Translations under genes and position numbers: made by a program
Source of the DNA: Paracoccaceae bacterium
GTDB taxonomy: Bacteria > Pseudomonadota > Alphaproteobacteria > Rhodobacterales > Rhodobacteraceae
Length of the DNA stretch: 64,000 nt
Direction: 5' to 3'
Assembly: GCA_012103375.1 (NCBI GenBank)
Contig: WLWX01000001.1
Location: 3,576,492 to 3,640,491, forward strand
Shown here: piece after piece, positions 44,938 through 54,222 of the stretch
How positions within the stretch are numbered: position 1 is the first letter of the stretch
Layout of the letters: every line of letters starts with the position of its first letter
Notes under the pieces: generated by a model
What the model was told of the DNA's origin: nothing
Database searches by the model: none
Seen by the model: only the letters and a program-made list of their open reading frames with translations

Positions 44938-45990
44938 AAGCGTTTCGGCTTGAACCTGAATCGCGAGGGATTCCCTTGAGACCTGATCTGTGATTCATCC
45001 TGTTTGGGAGGATGGATCATGTCAGCACCTTTGCCATCTGCGCTTCGGATACGGTTTCAGAGATACATTGAAGAAGGGTTGAGCGGGCGCGCGGCGGCGT
45101 TGCGGTTGAAGCTGTCGCCTGCCACAGGCGCGCGGTGGGCGCGTCAGGTGAGGATGAAGGGTCATGCGGAACCTGCCCGGCAGGGACCGCCGCGCGACAA
45201 GGGAAAGCTGGCTCCGCATCGGGAATTCTTTGAGGAGTTGATCGCACAAGACCCTGACATCACGCTCTTTGAGTTGCGTAATGCGCTGGCCGATGCAGAG
45301 GGTGTGCGGGTGCATCACTCCTCCATCGCCAACCTTCTGTCCCGGCTCGGCTTCACGTACAAAAAAAGTCGCTGGTCGCAACCGAGCGCCGCCGCGCCAA
45401 GGTAAGGCAGCAACGGGCCGACTGGTTCAGATACCGCTCGCCAGCCATTGCGACCTTTCCTGAGCGCGTTGTCTTTATTGACGAAACCGCAGTGAAGACA
45501 AACCTCACGCGCCTACGCGGCAGAGCCAAGCGCGGTAAGCGCCTGACGATGGATGCGCCCTTCGGAAGCTGGGGAACCCAAACCTTGATCGCGGGCCTGA
45601 CCCAAGGCGCGCTGATCGCACCTTGGGTCATCAAGGGAGCGATAGATGGCCCCGCCTTCGCGGCCTACATCCGCGAAGTGCTGGTCCCCGAGATCAACCC
45701 CGGCACTGTCGTCATTCTCGACAACCTGGCAACCCACCGGAATAAGGAGGCGACGCAGGCTTTACGCAATCACGGCTGCTGGTTCCTTTACCTGCCACCG
45801 TACTCGCCCGACCTGAATCCCATCGAGCAGGCCTTCTCTAAACTGAAAGCCCATTTGCGACGGATCGGGGCCAGGTCCTTTACCCAGGTCTTCGAAGCAA
45901 TCGGAGCAATCTGCGATCTCTACGACCCAGTAGAATGCTGGAACTACTTTAAGGCCGCCGGATATGTCTCAGGTTAATGTCGAAACGCTT
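44938..45990 (+). mobile_element. IS630-family insertion sequence A
   Basis: A 1053-bp element between TA dinucleotides at 44936-44937 and 45991-45992. Ends AAGCGTTTCGGC (left) and, inverted, AAGCGTTTCGAC (right) share ten perfect bases. It contains a single transposase with a frameshift site. TA duplication and coding content are typical of IS630. Its right TA is shared with a second IS630 element. Confidence 0.85.
45019..45977 (+). CDS. IS630-family transposase A, expressed through a -1 frameshift
   Basis: The first frame (45019-45405) encodes a helix-turn-helix domain (FQRYIEEGLSGRAAALRLKL) and runs to LLSRLGFTYKKS. The second frame, one base back, continues KSLVATERRRAKVRQQRADW and ends at 45977 with the DDE domain: VVFIDETAV, VVILDNLATH and YLPPYSPDLNPIEQAF. 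The change of frame falls on A AAA AAA G at about 45361-45368, a classical slippery heptamer, so the fusion protein of about 319 residues is probably made by programmed frameshifting rather than lost to mutation. Catalytic residues look intact. Confidence 0.8.
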
Positions 45991-45992
45991 TA

Positions 45993-47038
45993 GAGCATGG
46001 TCCATTTAATCTGCAACATATCCGGCAGCCTTGAAGAGGTTTCTGCATTCTTCTGGTGGAAAGAGGTCGCAGGTTTGTGCGACGGATTGGAACAGCGCGT
46101 CGAAGGTACGTGCTTTCAGCCGTCGCAGATGTGCTTTGAGCTTGGCGTATGCCATTTCGATAGGGTTCAGGTCGGGGCTGTAGGGCGGCAGGAAGAGGAG
46201 CCAGCTTCCCTGCGCTTTCAGGATGGCCTGTGCCTTTGCGGATTTGTGGGACGACAGGTTGTCAGCGATCACGACGTCACCTGGCTGCAAGGTCGGAACC
46301 AATTGGGTTTCAATGTATATGTCGAAGGCGGCGCGGTTCATGGGGCCGTCCAGAACCCAGGGTGCGCTGAGTTCATCCATCCGCAGCCCGGCGATGAAGG
46401 TTTGCGTGCGCCAGTGGCCGAAGGGCGCGTCCGCCTCAAGCCGAGTCCCCCGGAGGGATCGGCCCCGCAGGCGTGTCATCTTGGTGGTGACGGCGGTTTC
46501 GTCGATAAACACCAGCCTATGCGGCTCACGGCGCATCCTCGGCATCCGACGCCGCCACTCGTATCGCGCGGCGCGAACCCGTTTGCGCAGCCTTTCCGTT
46601 GCGATCAGCTATTTTTTTATATGTGAACCCAAGGCGATGAAGCAAGTGACGCGAGAGCATCGCCGGTGTGGCGATTAGGTCATGCTCCTGCTTCAACGCT
46701 TCGGCCAGCTCCGGCATGGTGATGTCCGGTTCAGCTTGCACGCGTAATTTCAACCACTCGGACGCCGCGTCCAACTTGCTGCGTCGAGGCCGTCCTTGAG
46801 GCGCAGCTTTCACGCCGCCGGTTCGCCTTTTGCGCTGCATGATCCGCACCGCGCTCGCGACCGATATCCGCAAACGCCGGGCCGCCTCATGGCAGGAAAG
46901 TCCTTCATCTACCAGCGCGACGACGCGCTCTCGAATGTCCAAAGACAGTGATTTCCCCATGATCCACCTCCACATTCGGTGAATCACAAAATCAGACCTC
47001 TGGGAATCCCATCGATTCAGATTTCAAGGACGGCGCTC
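45993..47038 (-). mobile_element. IS630-family insertion sequence B, abutting A
   Basis: A 1046-bp element between TA at 45991-45992 (shared with element A) and TA at 47039-47040. Ends GAGCATGGTCC and, inverted, GAGCGCCGTCC are imperfect repeats. It is distinct from element A in sequence and ends but of the same family, and lies in the opposite direction. Sharing one TA shows that one element inserted at the target duplication of the other. Confidence 0.75.
46006..46960 (-). pseudogene. IS630-family transposase B, frame disrupted
   Basis: The first part (from the ATG at 46960) has the helix-turn-helix domain DIRERVVALVDEGLSCHEAA and reaches LHRLGFTYKK. The DDE part (LVFIDETAVTTK, VVIADNLSSHK, FLPPYSPDLNPIEMAYAK) lies in the frame one base forward. 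At the junction there are seven A residues followed by TAG in the second frame, so neither a -1 nor a +1 slip yields an uninterrupted fusion. I infer that this copy is inactive unless the DDE part is translated separately from the internal ATG at 46545. Confidence 0.65.
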
Positions 47039-47063
47039 TAGTCGTAGCTGAAACGAAACAGAC

Positions 47064-47090
47064 GGGGCCGGGCGTTCATCGCCCGGCCCC
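47064..47090. terminator. Strong GC hairpin between IS630 B and the epimerase gene
   Basis: GGGGCCGGGCG-TTCAT-CGCCCGGCCCC is an 11-bp perfect stem with a 5-base loop, followed by TTTCC on the plus strand. It lies downstream of the minus-strand epimerase gene and is probably a terminator. Confidence 0.6.
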
Positions 47091-47141
47091 TTTCCGTTGG
47101 GGCGCGCAACAACCCGGTGTTCAGCCGGGCATTCCGCCGCC

Positions 47142-48112
47142 TTACATCCGCCGCTGGGCTTCGACCTGTTCGGATATCCAGGCGTATGTCTGCGCCATAC
47201 CCCAGCGCAGGTCCGCCGATGGTGCCCATCCCAGCGCCTTGGAAATCAGCCGGTTGTCAGACGTCCGCCCCCGGACCCCAAGCGGCCCGTCGATGTGCTT
47301 CAGCCGCAGGGACTTGCCCGAGATGTCGATGACCATCCGGGCAAGATCGTTGATCGACACCATCTCGTCCGAGCCGATGTTGACCGGCGCATCAAAATGC
47401 GACCGCATCAGGCGCAATGTCCCTTCGATACAGGCATCGACATGCAGGAACGAGCGGGTCTGCAGCCCATCGCCCCAGATCTCGATCTCGGCCCCGTCTT
47501 CGGCCTCGGCCACTTTGCGGCAGATCGCCGCCGGGGCCTTTTCCTTGCCGCCGGACCAGGTGCCAAAGGGGCCGAAAACGTTGTGATACCGCGCAATCCG
47601 GCAGGTCAGGCCGAATTGCTGGCCATAACTTTGAAACAGCCGCTCAGAAAACAGTTTCTCCCAGCCGTATTCACTGTCCGGGTTGGCGGGATAGGCGCTG
47701 TCTTCGGCGCAATTCGGGGTGTCGGGATCAAGCTGATTGTGCAGCGGATAAATGCAGGCCGACGATGAATAGAACAGGCGCCGCACAGCGCTGTGCCGCG
47801 CCGCGCCGGCCACGTTGAGGTTTATCTGGGCCGAGTTGTGGACGATGCTCGCGTCATTGGCGCCGGTAAAAGATACCCAGCGCCGCCCATGTCGGCGGCC
47901 AGCTGATAAACCTCATCAAACGGCTGATCGAAAACGCCGCGTACAAAGTCGCGATCCCTCAGGTCGCCAAGCCGGGTATCATCAGCCACATCGGGGCGGA
48001 ACTCATGCGCCTTTATGTCGACGCCACGCACCCAGCACCCCTCGGCCTTGAGCGTCCTGACCAGATGTCCACCGATGAAGCCGCCGGCCCCTAAAACCAA
48101 AACCGCTTTCAT
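47142..48112 (-). pseudogene. NAD-dependent epimerase/dehydratase (GDP-mannose 3,5-epimerase-like), frameshifted
   Basis: The first frame starts at the ATG at 48112 with the Rossmann motif VLVLGAGGFIGGHLV and runs to QLAADMGGAGYL. The second frame continues TGANDASIVHNSAQ with the catalytic SSSACIYP and YGWEKLFSERLFQSYG (YxxxK), the RYHNVFGPFGTW loop and a complete C-terminus. The frames join if one T is restored in the run at 47868-47871 (A on the plus strand). The fold and motifs suit GDP-mannose 3,5-epimerase or a related sugar-nucleotide epimerase for a surface polysaccharide. A homopolymer sequencing error is possible. Confidence 0.78.
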
Positions 48113-49013
48113 CGGGCTCTGCCGAAATGTCGATGGAATACAGGCACGTGCGACCTTTCTGTGGGGCGACGGACCAGGCCCGTTCGGTTTCAGACGTGAT
48201 CAGGAAAAGCATTCCGTCACGGATGTAAAGCGAGGTTGGGTCGATGATGCGAAAGGCTTCGTCGAAGGGGTATTCCATGGTCAGATAGTCAAGGCTTTCG
48301 CCGGGCCTGTAGACAAAGAGGAACGGCCGGTGACGGATATCCGCGAATGTCTTTCCCGGCTGTTCGTTGGTGTGGCCCATTCCAAGAATCACCCTGCCGA
48401 TCTGTACGGCATTACTGCCACCGCGCAGCCACGGGTATTTGTCGTGCGACCTCGGCAGGCGGACCTTGTGCTCGGCCACGGTTCTGGCGACCAGGAAGCC
48501 ATCGTTTTCGTGAATGTACTCGGCCTTCAGGATCCGAAACGGAGAGAATTCGTGCACGAAAAACAAGTCATCATCCCGCACAAATGGCATCCAGTTCTTT
48601 CCGCCGCTCTTGCCATCGCGAAAGATGACCGGAAGCCAACGGTCCTGCGCCTGGATGTAGATTTTGTTGATATAGCCGTGGTCGGGGCTGAAGGTCACCG
48701 CGCTGATGCAGGGGCTGCCGGACCAGTAGAACGGGCGGGGGTCTTCGCCGCTGCCGATCACCCTGGTGTCATTCATCACGATGACCGAGCCTGTCCAGGG
48801 TTCCTCAAAAGACATAATGCGACGGGTGAAATGGGTCGCGTGTCCCGCAGGGTCCATGGCGACGGCGTCAAAGACGTGGTTGCCTTTGCGCGTGACGCTG
48901 GTATCCGCGAGCTCAAATTCGCGCAGTATCTTTTCCAGCCTGAAAGCCACCCGCACCCCCGGTTTCCCCAAGGCGGTATACAGCGGCGTTTGTGTCGCTG
49001 CCAGACGCGGCAA
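48003..49013 (-). CDS. Conserved hypothetical protein, possibly beta-propeller glycosidase/glycan-related
   Basis: A 336-codon frame without a family I can name. It has repeated aromatic strands such as DPRPFYWSGSPCISAVTFSP, VHEFSPFRILKAEY and FLFVYRPGESLDYLTMEYPF, suggesting a beta-propeller like glycan-active proteins. It lies upstream of a sugar-nucleotide epimerase. Its last 36 codons overlap the epimerase start in another frame and look unnatural; a lost base near 48113 would instead give a stop overlapping the epimerase ATG (ATGA). The C-terminal extension may thus be an artefact of an indel. Confidence 0.5.
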   Translation of the reverse strand: MPRLAATQTPLYTALGKPGVRVAFRLEKILREFELADTSVTRKGNHVFDAVAMDPAGHATHFTRRIMSFEEPWTGSVIVMNDTRVIGSGEDPRPFYWSGSPCISAVTFSPDHGYINKIYIQAQDRWLPVIFRDGKSGGKNWMPFVRDDDLFFVHEFSPFRILKAEYIHENDGFLVARTVAEHKVRLPRSHDKYPWLRGGSNAVQIGRVILGMGHTNEQPGKTFADIRHRPFLFVYRPGESLDYLTMEYPFDEAFRIIDPTSLYIRDGMLFLITSETERAWSVAPQKGRTCLYSIDISAEPDESGFGFRGRRLHRWTSGQDAQGRGVLGAWRRHKGA

Positions 49014-49016
49014 ACC

Positions 49017-50894
49017 TCAGCTTGCGCGCTTGATACCCACCATCCGCGCCTTGGCACGCGGGTCGTTGTCAAACAGGCTGGCAAGCTGTTCCGTCATCGC
49101 CCCGGCAAGCTGTTCCACATCGGTGATCGTGACCGCCCGGTCGTAATACCGCGTCACATCGTGGCCGATACCGATGGCGATCAGTTCGACGGCGCGCTTT
49201 TTCTCGACCATGGCAATCACATCGCGCAGGTGCTTTTCAAGGTAGTTCGCGGGGTTCACGGACAGCGTTGAATCATCCACCGGCGCGCCGTCTGAGATCA
49301 CCATCAGGATCTTGCGCGCCTCGGCCCGGCGCGCGGTACGCCGGTGTGCCCATTCCAGCGCCTCGCCGTCGATGTTTTCCTTCAGCAACCCTTCTTTCAT
49401 CATCAGACCCAGATTTGGCCGGGTCCGCCGCCAAGGGGCATCGGCGGATTTATAGACGATGTGGCGCAGATCGTTCAGGCGCCCGGGCAGCTGCACGCGC
49501 CCGTCGTTCAGCCATTTCTCGCGCGCTTGCCCGCCCTTCCAGGCGCGGGTGGTGAAGCCCAGGATCTCGACCTTGACCTGACAGCGCTCCAACGTGCGCG
49601 CCAGCACGTCAGCGCAAATCGCCGCGATGGAAATCGGGCGGCCCCGCATCGAACCGGAGTTATCCAGCAGCAGCGTGACCACCGTGTCGCGGAACTCGGT
49701 GTCCTTTTCCTGCTTGAAGGACAGCGGTGTGGTGGGGTTGGCGACAACACGCGCCAGGCGACCGGCATCCAGCGTGCCTTCCTCAAGATCGAACAGCCAA
49801 CTGCGGTTCTGTTGCGCCTGCAACCGGCGCTGCAACTTGTTGGCCAACCGGCTGACCGCGCCTTTCAGCGGTTCCAGCTGCTGGTCGAGGTAGGCGCGCA
49901 AGCGCTCCAGTACCGCCGGTTCGGCCAGATCTTCGGCCAAGATTTCTTCGTCAAATTCGTCACAGAAGACGGCGTAGTTCGGATCCGCCTCGCTGACCGG
50001 GGCAGGGGGCGGCGGTTCAAGCGGCTGATCGCCTTCTGGCAATTCGGCCTCATCCCCCTGTTCCTGATCCTCCATATCCTCCATCGAGACCTGCGCCTGC
50101 GCAGCATCGTCCATGTCGTCCTGGGATCGCTCGGGGCTGGCGTCTTCGTCGTCTTCGCCTTCGTCATCGCCATCATTCTGGCTGTCGGGGTTGTCTTCGG
50201 CTTCGTCCGTTTCCTCGCCCGCGTCGTCGCTGTCTTCATCCGCATCCGGGTCGTCGCCCAGTTGGTCGCCATAGCCGAGGTCGGAAATAATCTGCCGGGC
50301 GAGGCGCGCGAAAGACGCCTGATCGGCCAGCGCGTCGTCGATGCTGTCAAAGTTTTCGGCCGCCTGGGATTCCATGAACCCGCGCCACAACTCCATAACA
50401 TTCGCCGCATCAGGCGGCAGGTCGCGGCCTGTGGCCAGATGGCGGACCAGATATCCGGCGGCAGTGGCAAGCGGGGCCTGCGCGGCCTCGGTAATCTCTC
50501 CGAACCCTTTCTTGGCCGCCTCGCTCGCGATCTTGGCGTCGATGTTACCGGCGGTTCCCGGCATATCGCGCGCGCCCATCGCTTCGCACCGTGCTTCTTC
50601 CATCGCCTCGTAAAGATCGCGGGCCATCTGTCCGTCGGGGGAATAGCGGTTGAAGGTGGCGGGGTCGTGGAACTTGTGGCGCAGCGCGAAAGCGTCCGCA
50701 GTGCCGCGCGCCAGCAACACCTCATCCCGCGTCATCCGGCGGGAAACCTGCGGCAGGCGCACCGAGTCGTTGGACAGGCCCGGCGGGTCCACCGTAAAGC
50801 TGACCGACAATTCGGCATCGTCCGCCATGACCTTCGTCGCCTCGGCCAGGGCCTTTTTGAACGGATCGGCTGGGTTGTCGGTGGGTTTGTTCAT
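49017..50894 (-). CDS. cobT: Aerobic cobaltochelatase subunit CobT
   Basis: A 625-residue CobT. It has an N-terminal conserved region, a very acidic middle (about residues 210-290, rich in Asp and Glu) and a C-terminal von Willebrand A domain with the MIDAS motif [11 protein letters not shown] near residue 410. With CobS it forms the AAA+ chaperone ring that, together with CobN, inserts cobalt into hydrogenobyrinic acid a,c-diamide in aerobic B12 synthesis. It lies downstream of cobS on the same strand, 172 bases apart. Confidence 0.96.
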   Translation of the reverse strand: MNKPTDNPADPFKKALAEATKVMADDAELSVSFTVDPPGLSNDSVRLPQVSRRMTRDEVLLARGTADAFALRHKFHDPATFNRYSPDGQMARDLYEAMEEARCEAMGARDMPGTAGNIDAKIASEAAKKGFGEITEAAQAPLATAAGYLVRHLATGRDLPPDAANVMELWRGFMESQAAENFDSIDDALADQASFARLARQIISDLGYGDQLGDDPDADEDSDDAGEETDEAEDNPDSQNDGDDEGEDDEDASPERSQDDMDDAAQAQVSMEDMEDQEQGDEAELPEGDQPLEPPPPAPVSEADPNYAVFCDEFDEEILAEDLAEPAVLERLRAYLDQQLEPLKGAVSRLANKLQRRLQAQQNRSWLFDLEEGTLDAGRLARVVANPTTPLSFKQEKDTEFRDTVVTLLLDNSGSMRGRPISIAAICADVLARTLERCQVKVEILGFTTRAWKGGQAREKWLNDGRVQLPGRLNDLRHIVYKSADAPWRRTRPNLGLMMKEGLLKENIDGEALEWAHRRTARRAEARKILMVISDGAPVDDSTLSVNPANYLEKHLRDVIAMVEKKRAVELIAIGIGHDVTRYYDRAVTITDVEQLAGAMTEQLASLFDNDPRAKARMVGIKRAS

Positions 50895-51066
50895 TTGCGT
50901 GCGCCAATGGAAATGACACTACGCGTGCGACCAGCGACGGAGAAGCCGGCCCCCGTGGGCCGGATCGCGCCCGCCCGCCCCCCCGGGGCGGAAGCGATGC
51001 TCCCACCCCACGGCCGGACGCGATCCTTCGCGTTTTTGCCGAGCGGGAACGAATGATATCTAGTCA

Positions 51067-52053
51067 TCACCCCAACGCCACGCTCGCGGCACTCTCCGGC
51101 AGTTCCTCATCAAAGCACCGCTGATAGAACTCCGCCACGGTCTGGCGTTCCAACTCGTCGCATTTGTTGAGGAAGCTCAGGCGGAAGGCATAGCCGACGT
51201 CGCGGAAGATGCGGGCGTTTTCGGCCCAGGCGATGACCGTTCGGGGGCTCATGACCGTGCTCAGGTCGCCGTTCATGAAGGCGACGCGGGTCAGATCGGC
51301 CACGGTGACCATCTGGCTGATGATCTTGCGGCCCTTGTCGTTGTTATAGGTCGGCGCCTTGGACAGGACGATGGCCGCCTCGGCATCGTGGCTCAGATAA
51401 TTCAGCGTCGCGACCAGCGACCAGCGGTCCATCTGGCCCTGGTTGATCTGCTGGGTGCCGTGGTACAGGCCCGTGGTGTCGCCCAGGCCGACGGTATTCG
51501 CGGTTGCGAACAGGCGGAAAGACGGGTGCGGGGTGATAACCTCGTTCTGGTCCAGCAGCGTCAGCTTGCCGTCCGTTTCCAGCACCCGCTGGATCACGAA
51601 CATCACGTCGGCGCGGCCCGCATCATATTCATCAAACACGATCGCGGTCGGATTGCGCAGCGCCCAGGGCAGGATGCCTTCCTGAAACTGGGTGATCTGT
51701 TTGCCATCGACCAGCTTGATCGCATCCTTGCCGATCAGGTCGATCCGGCTGATGTGCGAATCGAGGTTTACCCGAACGCAGGGCCAGTTCAGCCGCGCTG
51801 CGACCTGTTCGATATGCGTCGATTTGCCCGTTCCGTGATAGCCCTGGATCATCACCCGCCGGTTGTGGGCAAACCCGGCCAGGATCGCCAGCGTCGTTTC
51901 GGGATCGAATTTATAGGTCGTATCCACTTCGGGAACGCGGTCGGTGCGCTCGGCAAATCCTTTGACGGGCATCTCGCTGTCGATGCCAAACACTTCACTG
52001 ACCGAGATATCCTCGGTTGGTTTCGCCGATGCGTCGCGCGTTCCGTCCGCCAT
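51067..52053 (-). CDS. cobS: Aerobic cobaltochelatase subunit CobS
   Basis: A 328-residue AAA+ ATPase subunit of cobaltochelatase. Walker A is [12 protein letters not shown] near residue 74, Walker B is [11 protein letters not shown] near residue 138, sensor 1 is [11 protein letters not shown], and the C-terminal [21 protein letters not shown] is family-typical. The ATG at 52053 precedes [17 protein letters not shown]. Together with cobT it supports aerobic cobalamin synthesis. I found no cobalamin riboswitch upstream. Confidence 0.96.
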   Translation of the reverse strand: MADGTRDASAKPTEDISVSEVFGIDSEMPVKGFAERTDRVPEVDTTYKFDPETTLAILAGFAHNRRVMIQGYHGTGKSTHIEQVAARLNWPCVRVNLDSHISRIDLIGKDAIKLVDGKQITQFQEGILPWALRNPTAIVFDEYDAGRADVMFVIQRVLETDGKLTLLDQNEVITPHPSFRLFATANTVGLGDTTGLYHGTQQINQGQMDRWSLVATLNYLSHDAEAAIVLSKAPTYNNDKGRKIISQMVTVADLTRVAFMNGDLSTVMSPRTVIAWAENARIFRDVGYAFRLSFLNKCDELERQTVAEFYQRCFDEELPESAASVALG

Positions 52054-52357
52054 AACATGCCCTTTTTGCCAAGGCGCGACACCCCGGTGCCGCCCGGTGG
52101 CCGTGGTGCAACAAATCGCAGGGCGGTGCAAGACGTCGGTGCCGCTCGCGCCGCGATGACAGTTGCACACGTTTGATTGAACAGCCCCGTGAAACTATCG
52201 CGCCGGCATGCACGTGTTTGCTAGTGTCGCCGGCGAAGGGTGTTGGTGGGTCCCCCCGCCTTCATCCGGGAGAACTTCGCCGTAACGGCATCGGAACGTC
52301 GCCCGGGTCCAGTCCCTCGGATCCGGGCGGCACCGCGAAATTTAACGGGAGAGATCA
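52054..52357. other. Divergent cobS-msrB spacer with a strong leader hairpin
   Basis: A 304-base gap without a gene. The part next to msrB contains CGCCCGGGTCC at 52300-52310 and GGATCCGGGCG at 52319-52329, an 11-bp stem with one G-T pair and an 8-base loop, ending about 20 bases before the msrB Shine-Dalgarno GGGAGAG. This could be a regulatory or stabilising leader structure. No riboswitch family was recognised. Confidence 0.4.
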
Positions 52358-52819
52358 ATGGACCGCCGCACCTTTCTGACCACCACCGCCGCCGGAGCCG
52401 CCGCCCTGGCCATCGCAGGCCCGGCAAACGCATTCGAAATTGAACGGACCGAGGCTGAGTGGCGCAAGATGCTGACCAAGACCCAGTTCAAGGTCATGCG
52501 CCAGAACGGGACCGAGCGTGCCGGATCGTCGCCGCTGGACAAGAACTATGCGGCCGGCACCTATCATTGCCATGGCTGCGATCTGCCGGTTTACCCGTCG
52601 AGCACCAAATTCGACAGCGGCACCGGCTGGCCGTCATTCTGGCAGAGCCTGCCGAACGCCGTGCGCACCAAGCCGGATCGTAAACTGCTGAGTGTCCGCA
52701 CGGAAGTTCATTGCCGCCGCTGTGGTTCGCATCTTGGTCACATCTTCGACGATGGCCCGGCGCCAACCGGTAAGCGGCACTGCCTGAACGGTGTCAGCCT
52801 GGTGTTCAAAGCGGCGTAA
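52358..52819 (+). CDS. msrB: Peptide-methionine (R)-S-oxide reductase with twin-arginine-like signal
   Basis: A 153-residue MsrB. The SelR domain has two CxxC zinc pairs (CHGCD, CRRCGSHLGHIFDDGP) and the catalytic Cys in KRHCLNGVSL near residue 144. It reduces the R form of methionine sulfoxide in proteins. The N-terminus DRRTFLTTTAAGAAALAIAG followed by PANA resembles a twin-arginine signal with a cleavable hydrophobic segment, so the enzyme is probably exported to the periplasm, unlike cytoplasmic MsrB. Confidence 0.88.
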   Translation: MDRRTFLTTTAAGAAALAIAGPANAFEIERTEAEWRKMLTKTQFKVMRQNGTERAGSSPLDKNYAAGTYHCHGCDLPVYPSSTKFDSGTGWPSFWQSLPNAVRTKPDRKLLSVRTEVHCRRCGSHLGHIFDDGPAPTGKRHCLNGVSLVFKAA

Positions 52820-52856
52820 ACCCGGCGTTCAACTCTGACAAATGGCAGCCGACGGT

Positions 52857-53276
52857 TCAGTCGCGCGTCAGCCCGATCTCTGCTCTGCGCGCTTTCGTCA
52901 GCGCGCGGGCGATCATGTCGTAGGATGTCTTTACATAGGCGTGCAGGTCATCGTCGGACAGGCTGTTTGAATCGAACGCCTGAATCCATTTTAGGCCACG
53001 GGACGCCATATAGGGTGCCGGACGCAATCCGGGTTGATTCGAGAGTACTTCAAACCCGATCTCTCCGGTCTTGAAGGTGATGGCCGGGTTTCCGTCATTC
53101 CAGCCGATAATTGCAAAGACCTTTCCGCCGACTTTCCAGACATCTGCATTACCCCATTGCACGCCATGGGTTGCGGCTGGCATTGCGGCGCACCATCCGT
53201 TCAGCCTGTCGCGTGAGGGTATGTCGTTAACTGGCGAAATTCCGGCTTTCCTTGATCTGGTCCCAGGCCCAGACAA
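52857..53276 (-). CDS. MmcQ/YjbR family protein, start uncertain
   Basis: A small CyaY-like fold protein of the MmcQ/YjbR family, with CAAMPAATHGVQWGNADVWKVGGKVFA and the MASRGLKWIQAF segment. Function in the cell is unknown; the family is described as DNA-binding-like. The homologous part starts near PSRDRLNGW, but no ATG, GTG or TTG stands directly before it: the codon there is ATA at 53222. The frame's TTG at 53276 would overlap the preceding gene by 50 bases. Either the ATA is used or mutated, or the upstream TTG is the start. Confidence 0.65.
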   Translation of the reverse strand: MSGPGTRSRKAGISPVNDIPSRDRLNGWCAAMPAATHGVQWGNADVWKVGGKVFAIIGWNDGNPAITFKTGEIGFEVLSNQPGLRPAPYMASRGLKWIQAFDSNSLSDDDLHAYVKTSYDMIARALTKARRAEIGLTRD

Positions 53277-53859
53277 CCTCCTGAAGGCGGTCTTCGTCTT
53301 CGCGATTTCCGCCGTTCATATCCGGGTGCAGATCCTTCACAAGTGATTTGTATTGCTTGCGAATTTCCGGCTTTGACCAATGGTCCTTGGCTTCCAGAAT
53401 ATCCAGCGCGCGCCGCTCGGTCGGGGGCAGTTTGCGCGCGCCTGTGGTGCCGCGCCCCGGATTCTGCGTCGCATTCGCGCCCTGTATCTGATGCGGGTCG
53501 TCAACGCCCAGCCGTGACCAGGCCTTGCCTTCGACACCCGGCTTGGCGAATGGCTTGGTTTCGCGGCCCCAGACGCGATCCTTGTCGATGAACTCCTCAA
53601 ACTCCTCCTCGGTCGTGCCGTTGAAGAAGTTCCACTTCAAATTGTATTCGCGCACGTGATCCTTGCAGAACCAATAGAACTCTTCCAGGTCATCGGGGGA
53701 CTTGGGCGCGCGGTATTGCCCGGCTTCTTCACAATTGGGTGCCTCGCACCGCCGGGTCGAGGTTTCGAACGCCCCCGACATCCCACGCCGTCCGCGCGTT
53801 CGCTTTTTCTTGTCGGATTTGACGCTCAGATCAAATCCAAACGGGTCGTCTTTTTTCAT
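53227..53859 (-). CDS. J-domain-containing protein
   Basis: A 210-residue protein with a C-terminal J domain (ALDILEAKDHWSKPEIRKQY, then the HPD motif in VKDLHPDMNGG near residue 180). The N-terminal region has a possible metal-binding patch (RCEAPNCEEAG and YWFCKDHVREYN). This type is conserved in alphaproteobacteria and presumably works with DnaK on a special client; the client is unknown. The ATG at 53859 has AAGGA upstream. It is divergent from a bolA-like gene. Confidence 0.82.
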   Translation of the reverse strand: MKKDDPFGFDLSVKSDKKKRTRGRRGMSGAFETSTRRCEAPNCEEAGQYRAPKSPDDLEEFYWFCKDHVREYNLKWNFFNGTTEEEFEEFIDKDRVWGRETKPFAKPGVEGKAWSRLGVDDPHQIQGANATQNPGRGTTGARKLPPTERRALDILEAKDHWSKPEIRKQYKSLVKDLHPDMNGGNREDEDRLQEVVWAWDQIKESRNFAS

Positions 53860-53949
53860 CAGATCGTCCTTCGTGCGCACCCGGCTTTCCGTTCAAGACG
53901 GGTGAGTTTAGTGTTTCGGACGGAAACCAAAAGGGGGCGGGCAGAAAAA

Positions 53950-54207
53950 ATGCAGATTAGCGACGAAATTCACGCAATGCTGGCGGATGGATTTGATACC
54001 TCGGTGCTGGAAGTTGCCGACACCAGCGAAGGGCATCGTGGTCATGCGGGGTGGCGTGAAGGCGGTCAGACCCATTTTCGTGTGACGATCACCGCTGACG
54101 CCTTTACCGCAATGTCGCGGCTGCAACGCCACCGGGCAATCCACGACTGTCTGGGCAAAGACCTGATCGGACGCATTCACGCGCTGGAGTTGATCGTCAA
54201 CGGCTGA
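53950..54207 (+). CDS. BolA family protein
   Basis: An 85-residue BolA/YrbA-like protein with the class II KH-like fold: VADTSEGHRGHAGWREGGQTHF carries the loop histidines, and RLQRHRAIHDCLG the conserved helix with His. BolA proteins pair with monothiol glutaredoxins in iron-sulfur handling and can act as regulators. The ATG at 53950 was chosen by alignment to the family length. Its neighbour is a J-domain gene in the opposite direction. Confidence 0.88.
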   Translation: MQISDEIHAMLADGFDTSVLEVADTSEGHRGHAGWREGGQTHFRVTITADAFTAMSRLQRHRAIHDCLGKDLIGRIHALELIVNG

Positions 54208-54222
54208 GAATCGGCACCAGGC

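Noticed and set aside
49344-51056. A 570-codon plus-strand frame opposite cobT
   Set aside because: Long and hydrophobic in its middle only because the acidic GAC/GAG codons of CobT read as Val, Ile, Phe and Leu on the other strand; CobT is unambiguous.
52054-52357. Cobalamin riboswitch upstream of cobS
   Set aside because: No B12-box-like core was found on either strand of the spacer, and the strong hairpin lies on the msrB side.
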